A program made the position numbers and the translations under genes. Positions 45,985-57,300 of a stretch of DNA of 64,000 nt are shown here, piece after piece (positions within the stretch are counted from its first letter, which is position 1; each line of letters opens with the position of its first letter). Under the pieces are notes generated by a model. The model had not been told where the DNA came from, ran no database searches, and saw nothing but the letters and a program-made list of their open reading frames with translations. The stretch comes from Perilla frutescens (taxonomy: Eukaryota; Streptophyta; Magnoliopsida; Lamiales; Lamiaceae): NCBI GenBank assembly GCA_026008535.1, contig BRKX01000009.1:63895720-63959719 (forward strand), given 5' to 3'.

Positions 45985-46095
45985 TATAAATAAAGGCTCC
46001 TAGCTAACAACCTAATACCTCACACCAAAAATCGTAGAGGCCAAAGCAAGAGAGTTAGTTTTGTGCTCTTCAATTTTTTTAGTTCTGCATCAAGG
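45985..46095 (+). promoter_or_regulatory. Possible orphan promoter and first exon
   Basis: TATAAATA (45985-45992) is followed by a transcript-like leader (GCTCCTAGCTAACAACC, AAGCAAGAGAGTTAG) and a good donor, CATCAAG/GTATGG, at about 46094. A matching acceptor, TTTTGCAG, lies at 46879 after a Mutator-type element. No coding exon follows. It could be a non-coding RNA gene, the 5' part of a dead gene, or an LTR remnant. Confidence 0.3.
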
Positions 46096-46285
46096 TATGG
46101 AAATCTTCTAGCTTTGTTTTCTTTATTTCTTTCCTAATGCATAGTACTGTCGTAGGAAGTAGTAGAAGAAGAAGAGAGAAGTTCACGATGTTACTCATGC
46201 TGGTTTACATGACCAGAGTGAGAGAGAAACAGTGAGAAGTTTTGGTTTGCTGTTCTCATAAATGAGAGAGAGATAGGGAGAGATA

Positions 46286-46838
46286 GAGTAAATTTCACTT
46301 TTGGTCCCATTAGAATAGGATCAAAACAGCTTTAGTCCCAAAAGTTACATTTTTTTGTCTCAAATGATATGTTTTCAACAATTTTAGAACCATAAGATAT
46401 TTTCCAGCAATTTTAGTCCCATGAAATAATTTCCCGACAATTTTAGTCCCAAACTAATAGAGAAAGTGAACTACCCTTAAAACCAAGGTCAAAATACATG
46501 AAATGATGGTTTTGTTGGGCATTTCTTTTGTATCTATTGATATGGTTCAGTATTATGTTGAAAATAGTACTTTGCATTTTTTTTGTTGGTATTAATTTTG
46601 ATATTGTTGATGTGGTTGATGATGCCATTTTTTTACCTTGATTTTAACGGCCGTTAATTTTCTCTTTTAGTTTGGAATTAAAATTATCGGAAAAATATCT
46701 TATAGGACCAAAACTGTTGAAAAATATCTTATGGGACCAAACTTGTCGAAAAAATAGCATTTGAGACCAAAAAAAGTAACTTTTAGAATTAAAAGTGATT
46801 TGATCATATTCTAATGGGATCAAAAGTGAAATTTACTC
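46286..46838. mobile_element. Mutator-type element with about 140-bp inverted ends
   Basis: GAGTAAATTTCACTTTTGGTCC at the left is the complement of the right end, and the similarity continues through CATTAGAATAGGATCAAA, AAGTTAC and TTTGTCTCAAATGAT. The centre (about 46430-46670) is not palindromic. The flanking target duplication is unclear. Relatives: 53098-53718 and the end near 13258. Confidence 0.65.
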
Positions 46839-47894
46839 GAATGTTTATTTTGATATCTAATTCTAAATTGTTTTGCAGGTGGGCCTAGGTGATTAATTAA
46901 TAGGTTGGGCCTTGGGTAAAATTCTTTATAATGGGCCGAGAGTTGGTTTGAAACCAATTTCATGCAGTAGTCATTATATTCTTTTTTTTAAGGCATGCAT
47001 ATATTTATTATGCATGTAGCGTGTAGTTCACGTGCATAGTGAGCTTATTAAATGATTAATTAATAACATGTTTAACTTAATTAGATATGGTTAAGCATGT
47101 ACCATGTTATTATAAAGTTAAAGGTTTTGCCTCATGCATTAATTTACCATATATCATCACTAATTAAGATAATTATTTATTGGCAAGGTGCGCCGGAACA
47201 TACGCAAGTTAATTTCAAGTCACGGTCAAAGTGAATTTTTTTTATGTTAAAAATTATATTGTTATCCTCTCTATATGTTTATACAGGAGTTATATGAAAT
47301 TTTAATACAGTCTTTTAAACTATAAAGTACAGAGTCTTCTAGACTATATAAAGTATGAAGTCTTTTAGATTATAGAGTACAAAGCCTAAATGATGATGCA
47401 AAAGTACATGTTACATGATTAAGTCTTTTCACATGCTTTTCTGTTAAATTTATAGTTTGGATACCAGTCACTCCCCACAAGAGCTTGGGCGGTGTGTGAG
47501 CGGACAAGATATGATGGTAAGAGCTTGGGCGGTGTGTGAGCGGACAAGATATGATGGTGGTGGTCAAATGGTCAAGTATAATTAAATGATCAGAATATTT
47601 ATTTTACTTTATTTTTTTAATTTTTTTTATCTAATAAATGTAAATTTATGATTGAAACTTCCATGTATTTTCAATAAATGGTTTTATTAACGAAAAACAT
47701 GAGTAACATGTCATTTTTCTATTAAAAGTGAAATTAAGGCGTTACACTACGGGAAAAGTTTTCAATGGCAACTTTCTAGCCAAAGATCTATAGAAGATTA
47801 AAAATCATTCAGTGCGGACTAATTAAGATTGATATTTTATTAATATTTTAAAATATGACCGGATTGCATTAGAAAATCAACACAAAATATCATA

Positions 47895-47933
<39 letters not shown>

Positions 47934-48189
47934 CTAGTTAGGTTAAAATATCCATCATTTATTTGATCCAATTAATCTGTGGTATTATTCCACTTGTTAC
48001 TTCTTAATTCTTGATCCAAATAAGGTTTCAATTTTCAAACCTATAACCCTATTGGAATTCATATAATTCATCCAAACATATTTCTATTTTCCACATAAAA
48101 ATCAATACATATTTACAAAACCAATGAACCTCGTAAATCATATCGAAAACACTAGAAACTGGAAATTGCAAATGAAATAAACTACAAGG
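46839..48189. other. Intergenic DNA with a 40-bp duplication and CACTA-like end
   Basis: No gene is supported. GAGCTTGGGCGGTGTGTGAG followed by CGGACAAGATATGATGGT occurs twice in tandem (about 47480 and 47520, exact 40-bp offset). CACTACGGGAAAAGTTTTC at 47745 looks like one CACTA end. A TA run lies at 47898-47930. Confidence 0.5.
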
Positions 48190-48511
48190 CCTAAGTTGCT
48201 ATAAATGTTAATGTTTGGGTTAATTAATTATCTGATCACAGGCCCATGTGATTGGGTATATAAGAACATAAGATTGATTGTCGTATATATGAGGCTATTA
48301 ATTCCCTTTATTGAATTCAAGAAACAAACTCTCAAGTGGTGTAAAAGTTAAGTGATATATATATAGTAGAGTATAGTTATGAACTTCGATCGTGTTTATA
48401 AACGGCTGCATGTATAATTCTTATGATGTGTAAAGTATTATATCCATTTGGTGAATCTAGTCAAACATCTTTTAAATTGAGTTAAAAAAAATTTGAAATT
48501 TTGCCTTCATG

Positions 48512-48614
48512 GTGTTCTTACCTCAAGCGCGTAGGTAAGAACACTGGGTGTGCAGGGCCCGCGCCTGGTGCCCGTGAGCACGTCGATGCATGCGCTCCCA
48601 AGGCCCTGTGCACC
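48512..48614. repeat. Two adjacent GC-rich hairpins
   Basis: The first has a perfect 12-bp stem, GTGTTCTTACCT (48512-48523) and AGGTAAGAACAC (48533-48544), with a 9-base loop. The second pairs GGTGTGCAGGGC (about 48547) with GCCCTGTGCACC (ending at about 48614) around a GC-rich core. They stand out in AT-rich DNA and are absent from the duplicated copy near 10.9 kb. Confidence 0.7.
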
Positions 48615-49191
48615 TGAACCTTAATTGAGTTTTTTCAGATTTTCTAAATTTTTAAATTTTCAAAATTTAACTGGATAGTTTTTCATATTGACACTAATAT
48701 CGAAAACATTGTTGGATATCTCGGGTTCAAACTCATGACCTTGTAAGTCACGTAATCATCCACTCCACCAATAAGGTCACCTAAAAGGAGAAACTTTACC
48801 ACGTATTATCTCGTATCTTCGTATAATCTCAAATTTTCAGCTACCAAAGATTTGATTATTTCTTCATGCAAGAATGCGAATATCATTTATTTCTCCATGC
48901 AAGCAAAGAATAAACAGAGTGGACTCTGTATCTCTTTTACTCCATATATATATATTTTTGTTTTTTCCACATTTTCTATGTATGAATCTAATATATCAAC
49001 AACTCTTATGTTCTCAGTTCTCACACCACCAAATTAAATTTTCTAAAAAATTAAAAAATGTTAAGAGTCATTAAAACTGATAAATCTTTTCCCGGTCACA
49101 CGAAGTCTATGATTTTAATTTGTTAAGACTTAAGAATCGTTTCGTGTGAACCTCAAAAAAAGGGGGAAAAAAAATACAGTAACTGAATACT

Positions 49192-49199
49192 TATAAATA
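49192..49199 (+). promoter_or_regulatory. TATA box of the GASA gene
   Basis: TATAAATA about 50 bp before the ATG at 49248, conserved in the duplicate at 11387-11394. Confidence 0.65.
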
Positions 49200-49247
49200 G
49201 GTTTGCTCTCACAATCAACAAGCTTCAAGCCAGAAATTTCACCAAAC

Positions 49248-49897
49248 ATGAAACTTCTGTCAATTTTACTGATCACGCTTCTATTATTACAGGTAAATTT
49301 TGACAATTACGCTCGATAACCCCTTTTTTGGGGTGACCTTGTAATTGAAAGATCATAAGTTCGAACCTACCAACTTTTTCCATATCGAGTCTGACATACA
49401 TGACTTGTCTATGTATATATTAAGTACTAGTTTACTCAGTTTATTGTTATTGTTCATGTTTTCAGGCTTTGGATGAGGTAAAATCAGCCAGTGAAGCTAC
49501 TAATTATCTTTCTCAAGTAATAATTAAATTTACCTTTGATTCATCTAAATTAAAAATTAAAAAACTATCTTGTTCAGGAGGATGCAGGAGGGAATTCAGA
49601 AAGTCTTGTCAAGAAACATAAACATCGAAAAATAAGTAACTTACAATAAATTCTTCCTTCCTTCGATTAAGCTTGGACTGATAAAAAAAATGATTATAAT
49701 TTTTTGTTACAGATTGCAGCAAAGAATGCTCAAGAAGATGCATAAAGTCGTCGCGGCGACGAAACGTGTGCTATCGAGCGTGCAGAAGCTGCTGCGCGCG
49801 GTGCAACTGTGTGCCGCCGGGAATAGACGGCAACAAAAGCCTCTGCCCATGCTATGCTAATCTCAAAACTCATGAAAATAGGCCTAAGTGCCCTTGA
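49248..49897 (+). CDS. GASA/snakin family cysteine-rich secreted peptide
   Basis: Small secreted peptide of the gibberellin-stimulated (GASA/snakin) family, which acts in growth, redox and defence; the exact role of this member is unknown. Four exons join in frame: 49248-49292, 49466-49516, 49578-49635, 49713-49897, all GT-AG, giving 112 aa. Residues 1-22 or so form a signal peptide (MKLLSILLITLLLLQ..). A short acidic then basic linker (KKHKHRK) leads to a 60-residue C-terminal domain starting at Cys53 with all 12 conserved cysteines: C-x3-C-x3-C, NVCYRACRSCC, RCNCVPPG, LCPCYA, and the ending KCP. Arg-rich stretches (SSRRR) make it basic, as in antimicrobial snakins. The start is fixed by the signal peptide and TATA distance. 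A partial copy lies at 11452. Confidence 0.93.
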
Positions 49898-50913
49898 TCA
49901 TTAATTTTTACTTCATTATTTCTTAAGAGTTGTTGGATTTTCATGTTTGAAATGAAATGTTGGGGGTAGAAAAACTATATTATATCATGTTAGGATCGTT
50001 GCTAAAGATTGAATGAATATTACTTTGGTGAAAATTAGATTATAGGTTGTCGAAAAAAAAAATCAATAAACGCAACACATGCACATTGATGTAATATAAA
50101 TCCCGACAAATAAAGTGCTTGTTGCAATAAATTGGAAGGCCTTAATGCATAATTTTAATATATAGCACGAGAGAGTTTGACTTATTTTACTTTTATTTTA
50201 TCAATATTTGCATTTAAAATGATGACAACTACATACATAAGTTCTAACAATTGAAACTATTCATTTGATTTGTCATTTGAAAGAAGTCCAAAAACCTAGA
50301 CACAACATCAATGACAGATATGGGATGGGCTTGTCTTGAACGTGAGATCCTTCAAAATTGATTTTTCTGCAAAAAAAATATTTTTTTTTTAAAAAAATAG
50401 AGGCGTGTATGCCGGATGGAATCTTCCGGTCTAAAGTTTTTTGTGTCAACCGTATGAAAATATTGTTTAGTTTTAATGATGTTTTTCATAAAAATAAATA
50501 TTATAACTAATCTTAATTAATTAATATTAATTGCTAAAAATTAAAATTTTAAAAAATTACATACCCTAAGTTTGGAATAAATAATTAACCCTAAAAATCA
50601 ATTATATTAACTAAGAAATGAAAATTAAATACTAAAAATTAATTATAAACCCTAATTGGGTGCAATAAATTAGAAATAATAATGTAAAATTATACTAGAC
50701 CAAAATAAATTAAAATTGAAGAAAAAAATATAAGAAAAACTAATAATTTTGATGTTTAGCACACGGTTGATTACACACAAAACTTTGAACTAAAGAATCT
50801 CATTGGGTGCATGCCGCGGATGAGATCCTCTATTCCATATATTTGATATTTCAATCTGTGCTCCACGATTGAATTTACAAGTTTAATATATAATAGATGT
50901 TACAAAATTAAAA
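49898..50913. other. Intergenic DNA downstream of GASA
   Basis: No gene is seen. Sequence at about 50510-50770 (AAATTAATTATAAACCCTAATTGGG, GCACACGGTTG) is a half copy of the AATTGGGT fold-back family. Confidence 0.5.
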
Positions 50914-52028
50914 CGCTACAAGGAAAAAAACTTTTTCCAACGGCCTCGGGCCGCTGGAATTGGTTCAAATTCTGCTGGAATTACGCTATTCCAGCGAACC
51001 TGGTCCGCTGGAAAAAGTGCTGATGGAATCAAGTTTTTCCGGCGGATCAACAATTCCAGCGAACTTGTCCGCTAAAATCAATGAAAATAAGAAAAAAAAT
51101 AAAAAATTACCTCTGAAATTAAAAAAAAAAAATATCTAGCCATAATTTTTTCATATACATATATATGTATATATATTGTGTATTATTTATCCATTGTGCA
51201 TATTTATATCACGTACATATATTACATTGTGTACTATGTACATATATAAATTACTAATTTATTTTTCTTATATTCTGTGTGTTTGTGTGTATATTATGTA
51301 CTTAGATATATAGATAGAGATGTATATATGTTTTTTTTCCTAAATTTTAATTAAATTATTTTTTTCTACCTTTTTTGCATTATTCAATTCATTATCTTTA
51401 ACAATAGGTCCTTATATAATTTATAATTTACACCCGTCTTGATTGGGGAAAAAAATTTCATCAATTCATTGAATATGAATTATCTTGCAAACATTAATAA
51501 ATATAATTTTGTCACATTTATGCATCATTTTTTCTTATTATTTTAAAACCAATAAAATATTAAAAAATGAATTTTTCAAGGTATTATAATGGAATTTCGG
51601 TGCTGGAATGACTGAATTCCGCTAGAATAAAAATAAAAATAAAATAAAAAAATATATAATAAAATACTTAAATAATTAGAAATAATAAAGAAAATTCAAG
51701 AGGGCATCTCCCGCTGGAATCCCGGAGGAATGTAAAAAAATAAAATTAAAATAATTTGTTTTTAATAATAATAATAAAATAATGATTTCAGAGGGCAATT
51801 CCAGCATTGGAATCTTTCAAAAATAATAAAGAATAAAAAAATTCCAACGGCAAACTAGCACCGGTGCGTTGGAATTCTCGTTGGAATTTTTAAAAAAGAT
51901 TTGAAAATAATAAAAAAAATCCAGCGGCACGCGGCCACGCTAGAATGCCCGCTGGAATTTTTTAAAATTCCAGCGGAAAATGGGCTCGCTGGAATTTCTT
52001 GCTGGAATATGACATTTTCCTTGTAGTG
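50914..52028. mobile_element. CACTA (En/Spm-type) non-autonomous element
   Basis: Ends CGCTACAAGGAAAAAAAC at the left and TTTTCCTTGTAGTG at the right, so the right end is canonical CACTACAAGGAAAA inverted and the left has one change. AAA flanks both sides, a possible 3-bp target duplication. Both subterminal regions are packed with CCGCTGGAATT / AATTCCAGCGG motifs, as expected of CACTA transposase-binding sites. The interior is AT-rich with no transposase. Confidence 0.8.
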
Positions 52029-53097
52029 AAAATTGATTATAACATAATTGACCTAGTCACATTTATCAACAAAAGATGTGAATTTTAAAAATAAATCAGA
52101 TTTATAAAATAATCAACTATAATAATTATTTTTTAAAAAATTAAATAGTAAAAAGTAAATATAAATCCTAATAGGACAGAATCAACCATAACTAATAAGT
52201 GTAAAATTAAATTAAAACACGATAAATTAAATTTGATGAGAAAATAAAAGAAAATTTCATAATTTCAATCATGAAACACGAGTTGAAACACCAAATATAG
52301 AATAAAAAATCTCATCCGTGCCATGCCACATGGACCATGGTCAATGCTAGGTTCAAAATTGTAACCCGCCGAAGCTTTCTTTCTTTTTTTTTTTTTTTTT
52401 TTTTTTCTGACTTTCAAGAATTAGCCAAATCTTGCAAAAAGAATTAAGTAACATTTTGCTGCGGAACATGACATATACTTCAAACCACATGAAATAAATT
52501 GCACCATAATTTTTTAAAAAATAATTTTTCAAAGATTCACATAAATATAGCATAAATCATATACTATATAATTGCTATGGGATTCATTAAATAAGCATTT
52601 AATAAAATAAACAATCAAGTTAAATATTTGCTTAAATAAAGTTGAGGAAATAATTAGTTATTGTACATATAATAATTTATTTTTTTGCTAAAAGTATGAT
52701 ATATTAGAATTCATTAAATGGTTTCGAATTAAAGATCTTCATAAGAAAATTAAGTGCAAAATGGCATAATTCATGTGTCTACTAAATGCATGACTCACAT
52801 CATGTAAGTTACATGACTAAAGACGTATAAATTAAATCCATGAAAATTCGGAAGAGTTGTCACGTAATTGAAATTTAAAGTGCTCATATTTACTAATAAA
52901 AATATTATTCGTTTTTCTCCTCCTCCTTCCGAGTTAGGAGACAGGAGGTGAGTATCGAACTCGAAAATATTATTTTAGCTTAAAAAATATACTTTGATGA
53001 CTACTGCAAGAATAAATATTCAAGATTCGTTCAAATTCATTTCATAATTTTTATTTTATATTGAGACGGGAAAGGAAAAGTGGTGTATCTCGAATCA
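52029..53097. other. AT-rich intergenic DNA
   Basis: No gene is seen. A 22-base T run lies at about 52385-52407. Confidence 0.5.
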
Positions 53098-53718
53098 AGG
53101 ATAATTTCACTTTTAGTCCTACTAGAATATTATTAAAATATTTTTGGTTACATATCTTTCATTTTTGGTCTCATAGTTTATTAGCTTGACATTTTTTGTC
53201 CCAAATATAATTTTTTCGATAGTTTGCCCAAGTGCTGTGTGTGTGTGTATTTATTCAAAGGACATTTCAACTTCATTTTTTTAGTAAATCATTAAGAAAA
53301 AAAGAGAAAAATATATAGCAAAAAAATCAGCATAATATCCAACAAAATAACATAATATCTCAAAAAATTTAAGCAAAATATCAAGCAAAATACCCAACAA
53401 ATGTCCAACAAAATGCCTAACAAAATCATTTCAACTTCTTGCCAATATATGTTTTTGATTAGCAAAATTCTCGACAAAATATTCGGAAAAATAAGTCCAA
53501 AAAAAAAATAAGAAAAAAAATACTGCTAGTTTTAGGACTAAAAATGTTGAAAAAAAATACTTAGGACCAAAAGTGTCGAAGTAATAAATTATGGGATAAA
53601 AAACGTAAGATATTAGACCAAAAATGTCGTGCTAATAAATTATGAGATCAAAATCAAAAGATATGAAATTAAAAATATTTTGACTATATTTTAATGGGAC
53701 TAAACGTGAAATTATACC
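53098..53718. mobile_element. Mutator-type element, relative of 46.3 kb
   Basis: GGATAATTTCACTTTTAGTCC at the left; the right end complement is GGTATAATTTCACGTTTAGTCC. Inverted-repeat similarity continues through TAGTTTATTAGCTTGACAT. Internally there are tandem-like CAAAATATCAAGCAAAATACC and CCAACAAAAT motifs (53320-53440). Confidence 0.6.
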
Positions 53719-54361
53719 GCTCGTGCCACGTTTCTCTTCTACAATACGTGGATTTTAACTAGTGAAGTAAAAGTAAATATAAATATAAAGACAATAAAAA
53801 TATTGTTAATTAACTTTCAACCCATCCTAGCTCAACTTTGATTATTCATTCCTTGTAAGTTTCACATCAATGAATCTCAAATCAGTCAGTCAGCATAAAT
53901 CTATCCAAAATTAGTAAAAAAATAGAGGACTCTATTTGACTACCTTTTTACATAATCATAAATATATGTTTCCCAAAATGAAAAAACCTCGAATATAACT
54001 GCATTATTGCTAAAGAGTAAAGACATTCAAATAAAAACAAAATAAATATATATATGATAAATCTAGGGGCATTTTTGGTAATAGAAATATATTAAAATGC
54101 CAAAAATAGAAAACAAAGTCATTAAATAATCAAACAAAATAAAAACTCAGTCTCCCTCTTTCCTTCTTCTCCCATTCCTACCGCTGCCCTGTCAGAAAGG
54201 AAATCCTCTCCGGTGAGCTTCCTCCAATTTCTCCGATTGGCCGTGCTGCGCCGTTGAAATCACTATTATACCCTTCAGGAACTCACTTATTCCCGGTCAT
54301 ATCCCTCGCCGGAGCTGGGTATACGTTCGCGCATTGTGTTTCAGCGCCCAATAATGCGCGG
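53719..54361. other. Upstream region of the DUF616 gene
   Basis: The last 250 bp become GC- and CT-rich (CTCAGTCTCCCTCTTTCC, CCGCTGCCCTGTCAG), typical of a plant 5' UTR. A TTG-started frame opens at 54254, but the first ATG in that frame is 54362. No other gene is seen. Confidence 0.5.
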
Positions 54362-57300
54362 ATGGCTCAGTTCAGGCAATCCGGTGGCAATGGCTCGCGA
54401 AACGGCGTCGTTCCGGATCACATATCGCTCAGCGTCCGCGGCGGTTCCCGGCAGTTCCACCACCGGCGATCGAAGGCGCCGCCGCTGCATAAGATCTCCA
54501 TCGGATTCTGCATTCTGATACTCTCTCTCATTCTGCTGATCTCCGCTTTTTTCTATTTCGCGTTGCAGGGTAAAGGTATACGAGTAATCAATCGACTTCG
54601 GCTTGATGAGGGTTTTAGGGATTTCGTTTTTCCTCAGTTGTTTTTTAGCTTTCTTAGTTGAAAATTTGGTGATGGACTGATTGTTTCATGATAATGAATT
54701 GGGGGCGCGCGCGGAGTGTAGTGGTTAGCGTTCATAGGGAGTGTTTGATTGCTGGTAGTGTTGGTAGCTCTTCAACTGAGATAATATCTTTTTAGCGGTA
54801 ATATTTGTGCATGGAAGTAAATTTAGTGTCTTTTAGATTGAAGGAACCTAAAGAGGTGAATTGCAACTGATTTTGGAGTTGATTCTCTAATTTTATGTCA
54901 TTGAAGTTTAGATATGTTTACTTTGATCAACACCAGTGGATTTGTAAAACCTTCGTTTAGTTGTCAGATCTGCAGAAGAACTACTCTGTTACGAGGTTTA
55001 AAGGTGCTGCAACATACAATAGAATGAAATAATATAAGCCACATTGAACTTGCAAAATTCTTGCCTCCTCAATCATATGTTTTTTTTTTTTCTTTTTCAT
55101 TTTTTTTGGAAATATTAACCAGACAGGGCTAAATATCCTAGGAATGTAGATGTTATATGTTGACTAAGGTCTTGTTTATGTGATGGATAAGGGTCAATTG
55201 TTAGAAATTGAACAATTTTATTCAACACTCAATTTTTTTTTAAATCCACCAAATTACAAATCTTGGAATTAAACAATCCCTAACTGGAGCGCTGATACGT
55301 TTGTTAAGCTTTGGATTTTCCTGTTGACCTGCATAGTTTCTTCCTACTGCATCTAGCTGTATAAATCATAAATGTATATCATCCCTGGAGTTATGTTAAA
55401 CTAGTTAAATCTGATTTGGCATATTTTCAACTTAAGGTCACAAATGCTGCTGCCTGGTTCAACTATTTGAGGTTTTGCTTCCCCAGAGCTTGCTATTTGC
55501 AACTGACTCGTTATTTCTGTGCAGGAGTGGAAATGAATAGACAACAGACTCAAGATGAAGACATAGGCAATGATACAGATTTTCTCATGGATGTGACACG
55601 AATACAAAGACCCAGGGAACTTAAATTTGGCCATGGATCAGGTGCTCATGGCCGGGATTCACGATACTGGGACAAGGATGATAGAAGAAGAGATGATGAC
55701 TATACTGAGGAGGAACAGGAGAGAGCCCAGGATGGTGCTGTGGATAAGGTTCATTCTCCAGTTAAAAACAGAGATAAAGTGTCTCATTCTGACCGGTCGC
55801 AGGATATCTTGGATCACCACAGAAATGGTTTATACAATGAGGCTGGGCGCAATGAATTGAAAATGTACGAGGCTGAATATGAGGCTTCTTTAAAGAGCAC
55901 CGAGAAGTCCACAGATTCGGATGATCATGGAAACCAGCGGTCCCAGGATACTGATGGGAGGGAACATAGAGCACTAGATGAAGTGGATGAATATGATGAT
56001 GGTATTGATTTACAGGACGATCAAATGGAAGAAAGTGACGAGGCTGGAAATGATGACATGGAACACTCTAGTGCTACTAAACCCCATATCAGCTCCGGGG
56101 AGGCCTCTCTTGTGCATCACACTAGAAAAAAAAAGCAGCATATCGATGAGGAGGTTGATGAAGCTTCTGCTGATGTATTTGGCAAAGAATCTCTTTCAGA
56201 CTCCCAGCATGCTAAAGTTAACCCAATTTCTGAGCGGGCCAGTTCTATGGAAGGTCAGCCTGTTCGGAGACTTGTTCCTGAAAAGCGTTCAGGTTCAAAA
56301 AAGAAGTCTAGGCGTCGAAAATATGCTGGTAATTTTCTGATTTTCTTAATAATCGGTTACTTTTTCTTCAAAGTCCTCCAGTCATTGTCTAGCTTTAGAT
56401 TACTGGAATTAAACAATGAGCTATTCTGCTACTGAGCTTGAGAATGAACGTCTAGAATTTATACTCATATAAATCTGTAGTGTTTTGATTAATGCCTCTA
56501 GCTATGTGGCAATGTTTGGTTGTTATTTAATTCTATGAGTTGCATCTTGAAGTTTTGTTGGCCAATTAAGCTTGAAGTAGGTTTCCTTATTCGTATAATG
56601 ATACAAAATGGGGAGTATTCTATATTAAAATGCGATGCTGTTAATAAGGTATCTTGTATCTGATGTTGCAATACCAGTTTTGAACCTTTCACTTAGTGAT
56701 GTATTTGATCATTACTCTCTGCTCTGACTAAGAAATGACCCATTTTTGTGTTATATAAACAAAAGTTAACTTCTAAATGACTGGATGTCATGTTAATATA
56801 TCTGACTATCTGAGAATAATTTAGTTCTTTTTTTTTCCCTTTTCACAGTATGACTGTTCCTGATCTGGATTGAATGCTGACACTCTGCAATTTTAGGTTC
56901 TTGTGAGATGAAAATTCTGAATTCCACTTCTCTACTTGTGGAGCCTATAGAAAGTCGAAAATTTGCAAGATTTTCCTTGCAATATACAGAGACAGAAGAG
57001 AAGCCCGTTGATGATGAAAATTGGCAACCTAGATTTGCTGGGCATCAGAGTCTTCAAGAAAGGGAAGAATCTTTTATTGCCCATGATCAGAAGATTAACT
57101 GTGGCTATGTGAAAGGTCCTAAAGGGTCATCAAGTACAGGATTTGACTTAGCTGAAGATGATGCAAAATACATCAGCAGTTGCCACATTGCTGTTATGTC
57201 GTGCATATTTGGTAATTCTGATCGCTTGAGATCACCAATAGGCAAAACTGTAAGATTCTATGGACCCTTTTTTTCCCTTTTAGATTTACCGTAGATAACC

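Larger units (their letters stand above)
48190..49247 (+). promoter_or_regulatory. Upstream region of the GASA gene, duplicated at 9.16-11.45 kb
   Basis: Aligned with the first P450's spacer and the GASA remnant, apart from insertions in each copy. Here a GC-rich palindromic block at about 48505-48690 has no counterpart in the other copy. The conserved core before the gene includes CTCCATATATATCTTTTTG-type sequence, CCCGGTCACACGAAGTC, CGTGTGAACCT and the TATA box at 49192-49199. Conservation may be due only to recent duplication. Confidence 0.6.

Noticed and set aside
54254..54361. Upstream in-frame extension of the DUF616 gene
   Set aside because: It opens with TTG, not ATG, and lies in 5' UTR-like sequence; ATG 54362 gives the usual short N-terminus before the membrane segment.
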